The notes under the pieces: generated by a model
Database searches by the model: none
Told to the model about the DNA's origin: nothing
What the model saw: only the letters and a program-made list of their open reading frames with translations
Assembly (NCBI RefSeq): GCF_039729195.1
Contig: NZ_CP155797.1
Coordinates: 1 to 28,753, forward strand
DNA length: 28,753 bases
Direction: 5' to 3'
Origin: Mycobacterium sp. DL
GTDB lineage: Bacteria > Actinomycetota > Actinomycetes > Mycobacteriales > Mycobacteriaceae
Made by a program: the position numbers and the translations under genes
Shown here: piece after piece, positions 7,536-15,478 of the stretch
How positions within the stretch are numbered: position 1 is the first letter of the stretch
Layout: each line of letters opens with the position of its first letter

Positions 7536-8737
7536 CAGGCCACCTGCAGCGACTGCAGCCCGTAGATGAAGTGGAAGGACCGGAAGGCCACGTCGTCGAA
7601 GGATTCGTCGAGGCGCAGGGTCGGAAAGCGTTGCAACAGAGCCGGAAACGCGATCTTCATCTCCATCCGGGCCAGCGGTGCGCCCAGGCAGTGATGGACA
7701 CCGTGGCCGAACGCCAGATGTCCCATGGCGCCGCGGCGGACGTCGAATACCTCCGGGTTGTCGATGAAGCTCGGGTCGCGGTTGCCCGACGGTAGTGAGA
7801 CGACCACCAGCTGGTGCGCGGGAATCTGCACCCCGGCGATCTCCACGTCGTTGGTGGTGATGCGGGGGATGCCCGAATGCACGATCGACAGCCAGCGCAG
7901 CAGCTCCTCCACCGCCGGGCCCACGGCATCGGGGTCGTTGCGCACCAGGGCCAGCTGATCCGGGTGCTGCAGCAACGCCAGGGTGCCGAGGCCGAGCATG
8001 TTGGAGGTGGTCTCGTGACCGGCCACCAGTAGCAGGCTGCAGATGCCCACCAGCTCGTCGTCGGTGAGCTCGGATCCATGCTCGCGCACCAGCATTCCGA
8101 GCATATCGTCACCGGGTGAGCGACGTGCGCCGGCCACCAGCGCCTGCATGTAGGCACGCCCGGCGCGCTGCAGCTCGAAGCGTTCCTCGATCGGGATCGA
8201 CAGGTCGAGCTGGCGGCTGGTGCGGTGCTGGAAATCGTCGCGGTCGTCATACGGCACGCCCAGCAACTCGCAGATCACCAGTGACGGGATGGGCAATGCG
8301 AAGTCGGTGACGAGATCACTTGGTGGACCGGCCTTTTCCATGGCGTCCAGATGCTGGGTCACGATCTCGGTGATCCGTGGCTCCAGGCGCTTCATCCGGC
8401 GGCCGGTGAACTCGCCGGTGAGCATGCGGCGCAACCGGGTGTGCCTGGGTGGGTCCAGGCCCAGCAGGTTGCCGGACTGGGCGGCGCGTTGTTCTTCCTC
8501 GGACACCTCGGGTGCCCCGGGTACGACGAACCCTGGCGGGCGCTCATTGGAGAACCGCTCCGGATCGGAGAGCACCGTCTTGATGTCGTCGTGGCGGGTC
8601 ACCAGGTACACCGGCATGCCGAAAGCGTTGATGACGGTGCGCACCCCCTCGGTCTCGCGGATCTCGCCGAGGGTGGGGATGGGGTCGAAGTCGACACGCT
8701 GCATGTGCAGCGGAGGTGAGGCAGGTGCCTGGGTCAT
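7532..8737 (-). CDS. Cytochrome P450 monooxygenase
   Basis: 401 residues, soluble bacterial class I P450. The I-helix oxygen-binding motif AGHETT is at 239-244, the K-helix E278xxR281 is in VEELLRW, and the haem loop FGHGVHHCLGAPLAR places the thiolate ligand at Cys350. All catalytic hallmarks are intact and length is normal. The ferredoxin follows with overlapping stop/start, so the two are co-translated. TACCGT followed by 7 bases precedes the ATG, consistent with a leaderless transcript. The substrate cannot be told from sequence; the general pattern resembles bacterial CYP105/107-like hydroxylases. Confidence 0.93.
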   Translation of the reverse strand: MTQAPASPPLHMQRVDFDPIPTLGEIRETEGVRTVINAFGMPVYLVTRHDDIKTVLSDPERFSNERPPGFVVPGAPEVSEEEQRAAQSGNLLGLDPPRHTRLRRMLTGEFTGRRMKRLEPRITEIVTQHLDAMEKAGPPSDLVTDFALPIPSLVICELLGVPYDDRDDFQHRTSRQLDLSIPIEERFELQRAGRAYMQALVAGARRSPGDDMLGMLVREHGSELTDDELVGICSLLLVAGHETTSNMLGLGTLALLQHPDQLALVRNDPDAVGPAVEELLRWLSIVHSGIPRITTNDVEIAGVQIPAHQLVVVSLPSGNRDPSFIDNPEVFDVRRGAMGHLAFGHGVHHCLGAPLARMEMKIAFPALLQRFPTLRLDESFDDVAFRSFHFIYGLQSLQVAW

Positions 8738-8830
8738 GGTGTCGACGGTACACGCGAGGCTGTTGGGTCCGCGTTGGGAAAGCGTCGATCAGGCCGTTGA
8801 CCAGGGCGGGATCGCCAAGAAGCCGCTAAC

Positions 8831-9612
8831 TCACCAGCCCCCCACCCAGCCGTCGAAAATGGCGTCCGGCTCGTTTTCGGGCTGCTCGGAGCGGCCGACC
8901 AGAAAGTCGAAATCGCACCCCCGGTCGGCCTGCAGGACACGGTCGACGTACATGGCCGCGTAGCCACGACGCTGTCGATGGCGCGGGGGTGGCGCCTGGC
9001 GGGTGGCCAGTTCGTCGTCGGGAACCAGTAGGTCCAGCGTGCCGGCGTGGGCGTTCAGCGCGATGATGTCGCCGTCGCGGACCAGGCCCAGCGGACCGCC
9101 CGCGGCCGACTCGGGGCTGACGTGCAGAACACACGTGCCGTAGGCGGTTCCGCTCATCCGGGCATCGGAGATCCGCACCATGTCGGTGACGCCCTGGCGC
9201 AGCAGCTTGCTGGGGATGGGCAGCTGGCCCCACTCAGGCATGCCGGGGGCACCGCGCGGGCCGGCATTACGCAGCACCAGCACGGAATCCGCGGTGACGT
9301 CCAGGTCGGGGTCGTCGAAGCGGGCCATCATGTCGCGCATGTCGTCGAACACCACGGCGGGCCCCTGGTGCACCAGCAGGGCAGGGGTGGCCGCGCTGCA
9401 CTTGATCACTGCGCCGGTGGGCGCCAGGTTGCCGCGCACCACGGCCAGGCCCTGCGGCGGCTGGAACGGGGCATCGATGGTGGCGATGACGTCTGCGGCG
9501 GTGGAGATGCCGGAGGGCAGGTTGTCGGCGACGGTCTTGCCGCTGACGGTCAGCGCGTCTGTGTGCAGCAGGGTCTCGATGGACTTCATCACCGCGGGGA
9601 TGCCGCCGGCGT
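8831..9612 (-). pseudogene. IlvD/Edd-family dehydratase, C-terminal half
   Basis: Homology begins abruptly at HAGGIPAVMKSIETLLHTDA and runs through LAVVRGNLAPTGAVIKCSA, DARMSGTAYGTCVLHVSPES and a C-terminus YVDRVLQADRGCDFDFL. This is the C-terminal swivel domain of dihydroxy-acid/sugar-acid dehydratases; the 'ADrGCDFDFL' ending recalls the arabonate/xylonate dehydratase branch. The N-terminal half with the cysteine ligands of the Fe-S cluster is missing: at about 9612 the frame enters antisense of a TetR gene. It is therefore catalytically dead. It marks the right edge of the chromosome-like segment. Confidence 0.8.
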
Positions 9613-9639
9613 GGGAGCCAATCAGCGCTACCCCCCGAT

Positions 9640-10266
9640 GACGACATCGACCCGCGAAGAATCCGCTCACGCAACCGGCTACTGGATGCTGCCGCAACAC
9701 TTCTCAGCACAGGAGGGGTCGAAGCCGTCACCATCGATGCGGTCACCAAAGCCTCCAAGGTGGCCCGCACCACGCTGTATCGGCATTTCCAGAGTTCATC
9801 GCATCTGCTTGCAGCCACATTCGAGCGACTCCTTCCGCAGGTGACCACACCGGCGCCGACCAGCGGATCCCTGCGCGATCAACTCATCGAATTACTCAGC
9901 CGCCAAGCCACCCTGTTCAACGACGCTCCGCTGCACGTCACCACCCTGGCATGGCTTTCGCTCGGACCTACCGGCGCCAAAGACGACACCGACGACCGCC
10001 ACGCATCCAGAGCACTGCGAGCCCGTGTCGTCGACCAATACCGACAACCATTCGACGCGCTACTGCACAGCGATGAAGCCCGAACCGAAATCAACGACTT
10101 CGACCTCGAACTGGCACTGTGCCAACTCGTCGGCCCACTCGCCTTCGCCCGCATGACCGGAATTCGCACCATCACCCACCACGACTGCGCGGACATCGTC
10201 GACGACTTCCTCGCCGCCCACCGCCGCCGAACTGCCAACCCTTCAGGCGTAGAGGAAGTGGTCTGA
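9640..10266 (+). pseudogene. TetR-family regulator missing its start
   Basis: The reading frame encodes DPRRIRSRNRLLDAAATLL, STGGVEAVTIDAVTKASKV, then ARTTLYRHFQSSSHLLAATF: a complete TetR helix-turn-helix followed by a helical ligand domain of about 150 residues. No ATG, GTG or TTG lies in frame before the HTH; the nearest in-frame ATG/GTG (9757, 9760) falls inside the recognition-helix region. The upstream frame is open but enters the antisense of the dehydratase fragment at about 9612. The first codons were probably lost at this junction. A protein started at 9760 would not bind DNA normally. Confidence 0.6.
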
Positions 10267-10340
10267 CAGCCCAAAAAGACGACCGAAAAATAGGCACCTT
10301 GCGCGGACCCACGGTGACCAGCGTGAACACCGTGTCGGTG

Positions 10341-10383
10341 TGTCCCAGAAATCTGTCCCACTACGGCTCTAACGTGGACAGGG
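10341..10383. promoter_or_regulatory. res-like repeat site of resolvase 1
   Basis: Two direct TGTCCCA motifs (10341-10347 and 10354-10360, 13 bases apart) are followed by a related inverted GTGGACAGG at about 10374. The same arrangement with TGTCTCA occurs upstream of the second resolvase. It is probably the recombination site and/or operator of the adjacent serine recombinase. The remainder of 10267-10413 shows no gene. Confidence 0.45.
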
Positions 10384-10413
10384 TTAAAAACACACCTGGA
10401 AAGGCGCGCATCG

Positions 10414-10965
10414 ATGGCACTGCTGGGATACGCCCGCGTCTCCACGCTGCACCAGTCACCAGAGATGCAGATCGCAGCCCTCAGAGAGGCTGGTGCAGAA
10501 CGTATCTGGATAGACCAGATGTCGGGAACCCGCGACGACCGACCTGAGTTGGCCAGCCTCCTGGATTACGTCCGCCGCGGCGATGTCCTCATGGTGTGGC
10601 GGCTGGACCGCCTCGGCCGTTCCCTACCCCACCTGCTCGCCGTCGCCACGGACCTGCACGACCGCGGCGTCGAACTGCGTTCCCTCACCGAATCGGTGGA
10701 CACCACCACTGCGGGCGGGCGGCTGATCTTTCACGTCTTCGGCGCTGTCGCAGAGTTCGAACGAGCCATCGCAGCCGAACGCACCGCGGCAGGGGTAGCC
10801 ACCGCCCGTGCCGCCGGCCGCCACCCCGGCCGCCCCGGTCTGAGCACCGACACCATCGCCGCCGCCCACGCGCTCGACAAAGCAGGCACTCCCCGAGCTC
10901 AGATCGCCCGCACCCTGGGCATATCCCGATCCAGCGTCTACCGATGCCTGGAACTAGCACGATGA
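10414..10965 (+). CDS. Serine recombinase (resolvase/invertase family)
   Basis: 183 residues. The catalytic domain shows LGYARVSTLHQ with nucleophile Ser10, then the MSGTRDDRPELASLLDYVRRGD region, the RLDRLGRS arginine motif, and GAVAEFERAIAAERTAAG with the E-helix arginine. A C-terminal helix-turn-helix (TPRAQIARTLGISRSSVYRCLELAR) binds DNA. The length is normal for small resolvases. GGAAAGG lies 9 bases before the ATG. Likely role: multimer resolution or site-specific inversion. It overlaps the nuclease-like gene by ATGA, an unusual partner. Confidence 0.92.
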   Translation: MALLGYARVSTLHQSPEMQIAALREAGAERIWIDQMSGTRDDRPELASLLDYVRRGDVLMVWRLDRLGRSLPHLLAVATDLHDRGVELRSLTESVDTTTAGGRLIFHVFGAVAEFERAIAAERTAAGVATARAAGRHPGRPGLSTDTIAAAHALDKAGTPRAQIARTLGISRSSVYRCLELAR

Positions 10966-11885
10966 CCACACCGCGTCCCCTGTCGACGGCCATCCGCAAC
11001 GAAGTGCTCGCTGCGTGCCGAACCGCCCTGCACTACCGCGGCGACCTGAAATCGCTCATGCTCGGCGCCGGTGTCCCCGCCGCGGTCTACAACCGCTATG
11101 ACCACCTGGAAAACACCAAGGTCAAGATTGCCCGCAGCATCCTTGACGAGCTGCAAGAACTAGGACCCAACGGGTGGGCAGTCCAACGCCGCATCGTCAC
11201 CGAACTGTGCGGCATGCAACGACCCGCCAACGGTGTCGAAGACCTCACCGCTGGCCGCAATGCTCTCGATGCGCTGCGCCGAACCGCCGCCCACGAAGGC
11301 GTCATCGTCGACACCGAACAGGCCGCCAGAAATGACCGGGCCACACGAGCCGCCAAGCGCCAACAGCACATCACCGAGCAACAGCAGACCCTAGACCGTC
11401 TCCGGACTGAGTTCGCCACCCTGGCCCGCAGCAAGCCGAGCACAAACGCCGAACGCCAAGCACGCGGCTACCAGCTTGAAAAGCTCCTCGCCGACCTCTT
11501 CCGAGCCAACGAACTGGAATACACCGGATCGACCCGGCAGCCCCACGAGCAGGTCGACGGATCCTTCCACTTCCGCGGCTTCACCTATCTCGTTGAAGCA
11601 CGCTGGCGCAACCAGCCACCCGACAAAGAAGACCTTGCCGGATTCAAACTGAAGGTCGACGGCAAGCTCGAAAGCACTCGCGGACTGTTCATCTCCATGG
11701 CCGGCTTCGACGAGGAAGTGTTGCAGTACTTCGCCAACGTCAGCGGAAAACGCAACGTCATCTACATGACCGGCCAGGACCTCGCGATCATCTTCGAAGG
11801 AAACATCGCACTCGAAGACGCCCTCCTCCGCAAGATCGACGCCGCAGAAAAGCACGGCCGCTACCTGATCAACCTGCTGGAGTGA
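10962..11885 (+). CDS. Putative PD-(D/E)XK nuclease-fold protein linked to resolvase
   Basis: 307 residues; the ATGA overlap with the resolvase stop shows translational coupling. Residues 1-85 are a helical domain of unknown type. Residues about 105-155 form a charged coiled coil (TRAAKRQQHITEQQQTLDRL). The C-terminal domain reads ARGYQLEKLLADLFRANELE, then QVDGSFHFRGFTYLVEARW. The conserved Glu in the first helix, Asp in QVDG and the ExR in LVEAR fit a PD-(D/E)XK (Mrr/restriction-endonuclease-like) fold, with Arg in place of the usual Lys. It may cleave DNA, guard against foreign DNA, or be an inactive relative. Function unproven. Confidence 0.6.
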   Translation: MTTPRPLSTAIRNEVLAACRTALHYRGDLKSLMLGAGVPAAVYNRYDHLENTKVKIARSILDELQELGPNGWAVQRRIVTELCGMQRPANGVEDLTAGRNALDALRRTAAHEGVIVDTEQAARNDRATRAAKRQQHITEQQQTLDRLRTEFATLARSKPSTNAERQARGYQLEKLLADLFRANELEYTGSTRQPHEQVDGSFHFRGFTYLVEARWRNQPPDKEDLAGFKLKVDGKLESTRGLFISMAGFDEEVLQYFANVSGKRNVIYMTGQDLAIIFEGNIALEDALLRKIDAAEKHGRYLINLLE

Positions 11886-11953
11886 CCGCCGCTGTACCCG
11901 CTCGGTTCGTAGGCCGCGTACTACGACGAGGCCCCCTTATCTATCCTGAGGGC

Positions 11954-12289
11954 GTGACGAGTGAGGACGGTGACACCGGGCCGAAGCGCACTCCCCCGCG
12001 CCGCTTCGGCCAACTGCCCGACCTCGCTATCACGGATGACTTCGATGAGCCGCTACTACCGGACGAAATTGAAGCTTGGGAAACGCCCGACGACCCAGCC
12101 TCCCCAGCGGACAGCGGTGCACTCAAAGAAGAGTGGCCCATCGACGACCTCGACGACTGGCCCTTTGACGACCCGTCCATCGACGTGGCAGCCCTACATA
12201 AGTCGCTGCTGGAGTCGGAGGCCGACCTCGCGGCCGGCCGTACGTTCAGCGAGGAAGACATCCGTGCTCGCTACGGTTTACCGCGCTGA
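11954..12289 (+). CDS. Acidic antitoxin-like protein
   Basis: About 111 residues from GTG 11954. A -10-like TATCCT ends 6 bases before it, consistent with leaderless transcription; the frame is open back to 11882 without a better start. The protein is very acidic (DLDDWPFDDPSID) and ends in a helical tail (VAALHKSLLESEADLAAGRT then FSEEDIRARYGLPR). That tail resembles the C-terminal wrap of small type II antitoxins. No recognisable toxin follows; the 80 bases after it contain a short hairpin and no gene. Function is inferred weakly. Confidence 0.45.
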   Translation: MTSEDGDTGPKRTPPRRFGQLPDLAITDDFDEPLLPDEIEAWETPDDPASPADSGALKEEWPIDDLDDWPFDDPSIDVAALHKSLLESEADLAAGRTFSEEDIRARYGLPR

Positions 12290-12368
12290 GACACCAACTG
12301 ACGATCTTCCCCGGCCGACACAGGATGTGGTCACTGGTGCTACACCCGCTGCGGGTCGCCGGGCTCTG

Positions 12369-12826
12369 TCACGGCGCTCCACCCAGCACGACGTTCATCA
12401 GCACTAGGACGTTCAGCACGCCGAGCAGGATCGATAGCCCGCCCGCCACGTCGTACAGGGTCAAGGCCTGGGACCTGTGATCAGCGCACCGTCGCAGGAA
12501 ACCATGTCGGGGCTGCTCGCAGCGGCGGCTCCCATCGTTGATCCAGGCCCGGCACTTGCTCAACAGCTCCCCGCCGATCACGAATGGTGCCGCCAGCAGA
12601 AGCGTCCCTAGCGCAATCCCCCACGCGGTGAGCGTCGTTCCATCCCACCAATGCAGGACAAGCATCCACGCCAGTAGGTCGATACCGCTGCCACCAGCCC
12701 CCACGTGCGGAGCCCAATCGACAGTTCGCCCCGCGCTGCCCGCGCGGCCAGCGTCACTCGGAGCGCTCGGAGCCACGCGGGGTGTTGGCGGCGCCGCGCT
12801 CCAGCCGTAGCTCCCTCTGGTGGCAT
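12369..12826 (-). pseudogene. Membrane protein with Cys/His motif, apparent frameshift
   Basis: Two frames each give half of a sensible protein. From ATG 12826: MPPEGATAGARRRQHPAWLR, then RTWGLVAAVSTYW. From about 12680 in a second frame: LAWMLVLHWWDGTTLTAWG, IALGTLLLAAPFVIGGELLS, a motif CRAWINDGSRRCEQPRHGF with LRRCADH, and a final helix GLSILLGVLNVLVLMNVVLG. Together they make about three or four membrane segments and a Cys/His cluster that looks metal-binding. One missing base in the TGGCGTGG stretch would separate the halves. The second frame is also open upstream to about 12953 with a less natural N-terminus. It faces parA divergently. Confidence 0.5.
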
Positions 12827-12970
12827 ATGGGCATACCGTGCCGGGGCGATGCCGTCCTACGCGGCATCGCGAGTCGTACTGGCACATCCGTATATCCCCA
12901 ACCCGGCCCGGCCCCCACCATTCAGGGGCAAGTATCAGCCCAAGCACTGACATAGCCCTATCAGCATCAC

Positions 12971-13017
12971 ATGTTTTCTTACATGTAAGTCTGCATGTAG
13001 ACATGTTTGTATGTAAG
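12971..13017. repeat. Array of ATGT(A) half-sites, partition operator candidate
   Basis: AT-rich island in a GC-rich window. ATGT occurs at 12971, 12983, 12995, 13003 and 13011, three of them extended to ATGTAAG or ATGTAG. CTTACATGTAAG at 12978-12989 is a perfect 12-bp palindrome. Spacings are 12, 12, 8 and 8 bases. It abuts the parA promoter (TAGTAT at 13019-13024) and is probably the operator or centromere bound by the RHH partner. Confidence 0.55.
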
Positions 13018-13034
13018 TTAGTATGCTTCCTGTC

Positions 13035-13841
13035 ATGACTGTTTCCGCAGATAAGCAGTGCGAAATTCTGGCCGTGGCGCTGCAAAAGGGCGGTGTCGGC
13101 AAGACCACCACCACCATCAACCTCGGCGCCAACCTCGCCGCGATGGGTCACCGCGTTCTCGTGATTGACATGGATCAGCAAGCGCACAGCACCAAGGGGC
13201 TGGGAATCGAGCTCGACGCCGAGGACGCGTCGATGTACGAGGTCCTGCACCCGGACAGGACGATGCGCGTCCCGCTAGCCAAGGTCATCGTGGCGAGCCA
13301 ATTCGGTATCGACGTCGCCCCCGGCCATCTCGCGCTCAAAGAGCTCGAGCGAACAGGACTCGGGTCCGGGGGCCAATTGCGGTTAGCACGTCAACTCGAC
13401 GACATCGAGGGCTACGACTTCGTGCTGCTGGACTGCCCGCCGGCACTGGGGGAGTTGACCACCGCAGCGCTGGCGGCCGCCGACTACGTTTTGGCCGTCC
13501 TCAAAGCCGGCCCCGACGAAGTCGACGGCCTGGTGGAACTGGGCAACTCAATCCTCGATGTTCAGGAGACCCTGAACCCTGACGTGGAAATCCGGTACGT
13601 ACTGCTGGCCGATTTCGACGGCAATCCGAAAGCCAGCAAGGACGTGCGCAGGCAGCTACGCGCCGACTGGGGGGAATGGGCTGACGGCGGGGCCTACCTG
13701 GGCGAGATTCCACACACGGTCCGGGTGGTGGAGGCCAAAGGCAAACGTGTACCGGTCAACGTGCACGCCCCAACCTGCACCGCAGCAGTGGCCTACCGCG
13801 AAGTCGCGCAGCGCATCGCCGCAAGGCGGCAAGCCGCATGA
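13035..13841 (+). CDS. parA: ParA-family partition ATPase
   Basis: 268 residues. The deviant Walker A motif QKGGVGKTTTTINLG (K18, K23), Walker A' IDMDQQAHSTKG and Walker B FVLLDCPPALG are all intact. No N-terminal HTH is present, so this is the small ParA type that relies on a separate DNA-binding partner for autoregulation. I chose ATG 13035 over 13023 because a -10 TAGTAT ends 10 bases upstream, giving an almost leaderless message. The protein drives plasmid segregation along the nucleoid through ATP-dependent DNA binding. It overlaps the RHH gene by ATGA. Confidence 0.92.
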   Translation: MTVSADKQCEILAVALQKGGVGKTTTTINLGANLAAMGHRVLVIDMDQQAHSTKGLGIELDAEDASMYEVLHPDRTMRVPLAKVIVASQFGIDVAPGHLALKELERTGLGSGGQLRLARQLDDIEGYDFVLLDCPPALGELTTAALAAADYVLAVLKAGPDEVDGLVELGNSILDVQETLNPDVEIRYVLLADFDGNPKASKDVRRQLRADWGEWADGGAYLGEIPHTVRVVEAKGKRVPVNVHAPTCTAAVAYREVAQRIAARRQAA

Positions 13842-14242
13842 ACGCCGCAGCGAAACCCACCGGATTGCAGGTCGGCTCCACAAGGCCGCTGTCGCGTGCA
13901 GAGCGACGAGCACAAGCCGCACGGGTCACAGCCGACGAAACCCCCGACGCGCCCGAAACATCAACCGAGCACGAACTACCAAGCAGCGAAACTCCGCCAG
14001 CCCCCGTGGTCACCCCACCCGGCGAGACCCCGACCCAGCCGGCCGAAGCGCCGCGACTCAAAGCCCGTCAACGGAAGGTGAAAAGCCCGTTCGCCACACA
14101 GCTACACGCGGGAACTCTCGCCCGGCTCGAATGGATCAAGGCCCGCGGGTACGTCATCACCGACACTGTCGACGACGCCATCAACAGCTACCTCGACGAC
14201 GCCGGAATCCCCAGGCCAGACCACAACGACCGCATGCCTTGA
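13838..14242 (+). CDS. ParB/ParG-type ribbon-helix-helix centromere-binding protein
   Basis: 134 residues overlapping the parA stop (ATGA). The first 75 residues are disordered and rich in Pro, Glu and Thr; the ParA-stimulating arginine finger of ParG proteins sits in such a tail, and RPLSRAERRAQAAR is a candidate. The C-terminal domain (KSPFATQLHAGTLARLEWIK, then GYVITDTVDDAINSYL) has the strand-helix-helix pattern of RHH/CopG proteins. It probably binds the repeats upstream of parA and/or those at 14285-14410, nucleates the segregation complex, and represses the operon. Confidence 0.75.
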   Translation: MNAAAKPTGLQVGSTRPLSRAERRAQAARVTADETPDAPETSTEHELPSSETPPAPVVTPPGETPTQPAEAPRLKARQRKVKSPFATQLHAGTLARLEWIKARGYVITDTVDDAINSYLDDAGIPRPDHNDRMP

Positions 14243-14284
14243 GAGCCGCACGTGCCCTCCTTCCTCGCCGCCAATTGTGGTGAA

Positions 14285-14410
14285 CGTGGTGGTGGGGGCT
14301 GTCAAGGCCGTGACGCCCCTGCGCGGTCGACCACGGTCGAGCCATGACAGCCCCCCCCCCCACGCACCGCGTTCGACCCCGGTCGAGCCTTGACCGCCCC
14401 CACCACCACG
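14285..14410. repeat. Long inverted repeat with internal direct repeat, candidate centromere or origin
   Basis: Arms at 14285-14308 and 14387-14410 are inverted copies, 23 of 24 bases matching. A third, diverged copy of the arm core (GCCATGACAGCCCCC) lies between them at 14341 and is in direct orientation with the right arm. Both direct copies are preceded by CGGTCGAG and followed by CACGCACC. An 11-C run occupies 14351-14361. Its position right after the partition operon suggests parS, an origin element, or a strong bidirectional structure. No gene lies in 14243-14462. Confidence 0.6.
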
Positions 14411-14462
14411 CACCAACAGCGGCCACTACGAGGAAGGACATCCAAGCGAAGGAGCTCAGCAG

Positions 14463-14825
14463 ATGTCAGCAGGGAGTCATACCGTGGAAATCATGAACGC
14501 GAACACGCCGCCGGCCGCCCCGCCGCCGCAGCCGGGTTCCGTTGAGCACTGGGCAGCATGGCTAGACAGATACGGCGACGATTACGCCACCGACGACGAA
14601 CGCCGCGCCGCCTACCAGGACTTCACGACCAACCTCGCCGAGATGCAAGCCGTCTTTTCACAGCCGGAGGACATGCACGTGGCTGGCTATCTCGAAGCTC
14701 AGGAGCGGGTGGCCAGCGGCGACGCAGACGGTCCCGACGACGCCGAGGTATGGGTTCCGGTCGATCTCAACAGCTTCGCCCGCGCGGATTGGCTCGAAGG
14801 CTTCCGCTCCCACTTCGAGCCATAA
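14463..14825 (+). CDS. Small acidic hypothetical protein
   Basis: 120 residues from ATG 14463; AAGGAG lies 8 bases upstream, while an in-frame ATG at 14493 has no such signal. A Pro-rich start (NANTPPAAPPPQPGS) precedes an acidic helical body (VEHWAAWLDRYGDDYATDDE, FTTNLAEMQAVFSQPED) ending in LEGFRSHFEP. There is no membrane segment or catalytic motif. Codon use fits a real gene. It stands alone between the partition locus and a degraded gene; function unknown. Confidence 0.6.
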   Translation: MSAGSHTVEIMNANTPPAAPPPQPGSVEHWAAWLDRYGDDYATDDERRAAYQDFTTNLAEMQAVFSQPEDMHVAGYLEAQERVASGDADGPDDAEVWVPVDLNSFARADWLEGFRSHFEP

Positions 14826-15074
14826 AATCCCTGCTCATCCCCGAAAATGCCCGCTTGATCACCGGCGTCTGCATGCACGCTCGTTAACGTCTCCGGGCAT
14901 GTGCATCGACACGTTCAATCGCTCGCGTGGACGCCGGTCATCCAGCGGAACCTGCCAACCGGCCAGGGTCGCGCCGAGAATCGGTGTGAAGGTACAACCG
15001 CCGCTCCACGACCGGCCCACCGCCGTCACACAAATCAGCCGCGCGAGGCCGCTCCCGGACGACCGGAGCATGTC
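14826..15074. other. Intergenic stretch without a recognisable gene
   Basis: No supported reading frame, repeat or hairpin stands out. It probably contains the promoter of the truncated DUF3800-like gene starting at 15075. Confidence 0.4.
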
Positions 15075-15411
15075 GTGACCGCTCGCCACATCTACGTCGA
15101 CGAAACCAAGCAACGCGACTATCTGCTCGTGGCCAGCGTCCACGTCACGACGGAGCTGGCCGCACTGCGTCAGCTGATACGAGGCCTGCTCCTTCCCGGA
15201 CAACGCTACCTGCACATGAAGGACGAAAAAGACGGCCGCAAACGCACCATCGCCCAGGCCCTTGTCGACGCCGGCGTACAAGCCACCATCTACCGCGCTG
15301 GCGCCCACCACCGCAACGAACGCCAACGCCGCTCAGCGTGCCTACGCGCCCTCATCGAAGACCACGCCAACGCCCGCGACGCACACATCGTGCTCGACGA
15401 GGACGAAACTG

Positions 15412-15467
15412 CTGTCGTTCACAGGTTCACCTCGGCATTGAATTTCGGGCGATGTCGTGAACGACAG
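15412..15467. repeat. 11-bp inverted repeat at the DUF3800 breakpoint
   Basis: CTGTCGTTCAC at 15412-15422 and its exact reverse complement GTGAACGACAG at 15457-15467 are separated by 34 bases. The right copy also forms a small palindrome, TGTCGT-GA-ACGACA. The left copy starts where the DUF3800-like homology ends, so this may be a footprint of a mobile element or the recombination site that split the gene. It could also be an operator of the downstream operon. Confidence 0.5.
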
Positions 15468-15478
15468 TCTAGCCGTTG

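Noticed and set aside
12290..12407. Frame VLATVYRAETPTDDLPR as a RelE-like toxin after the antitoxin-like gene
   Set aside because: It begins like a RelE strand but lacks the following helices and catalytic residues; too weak to call.
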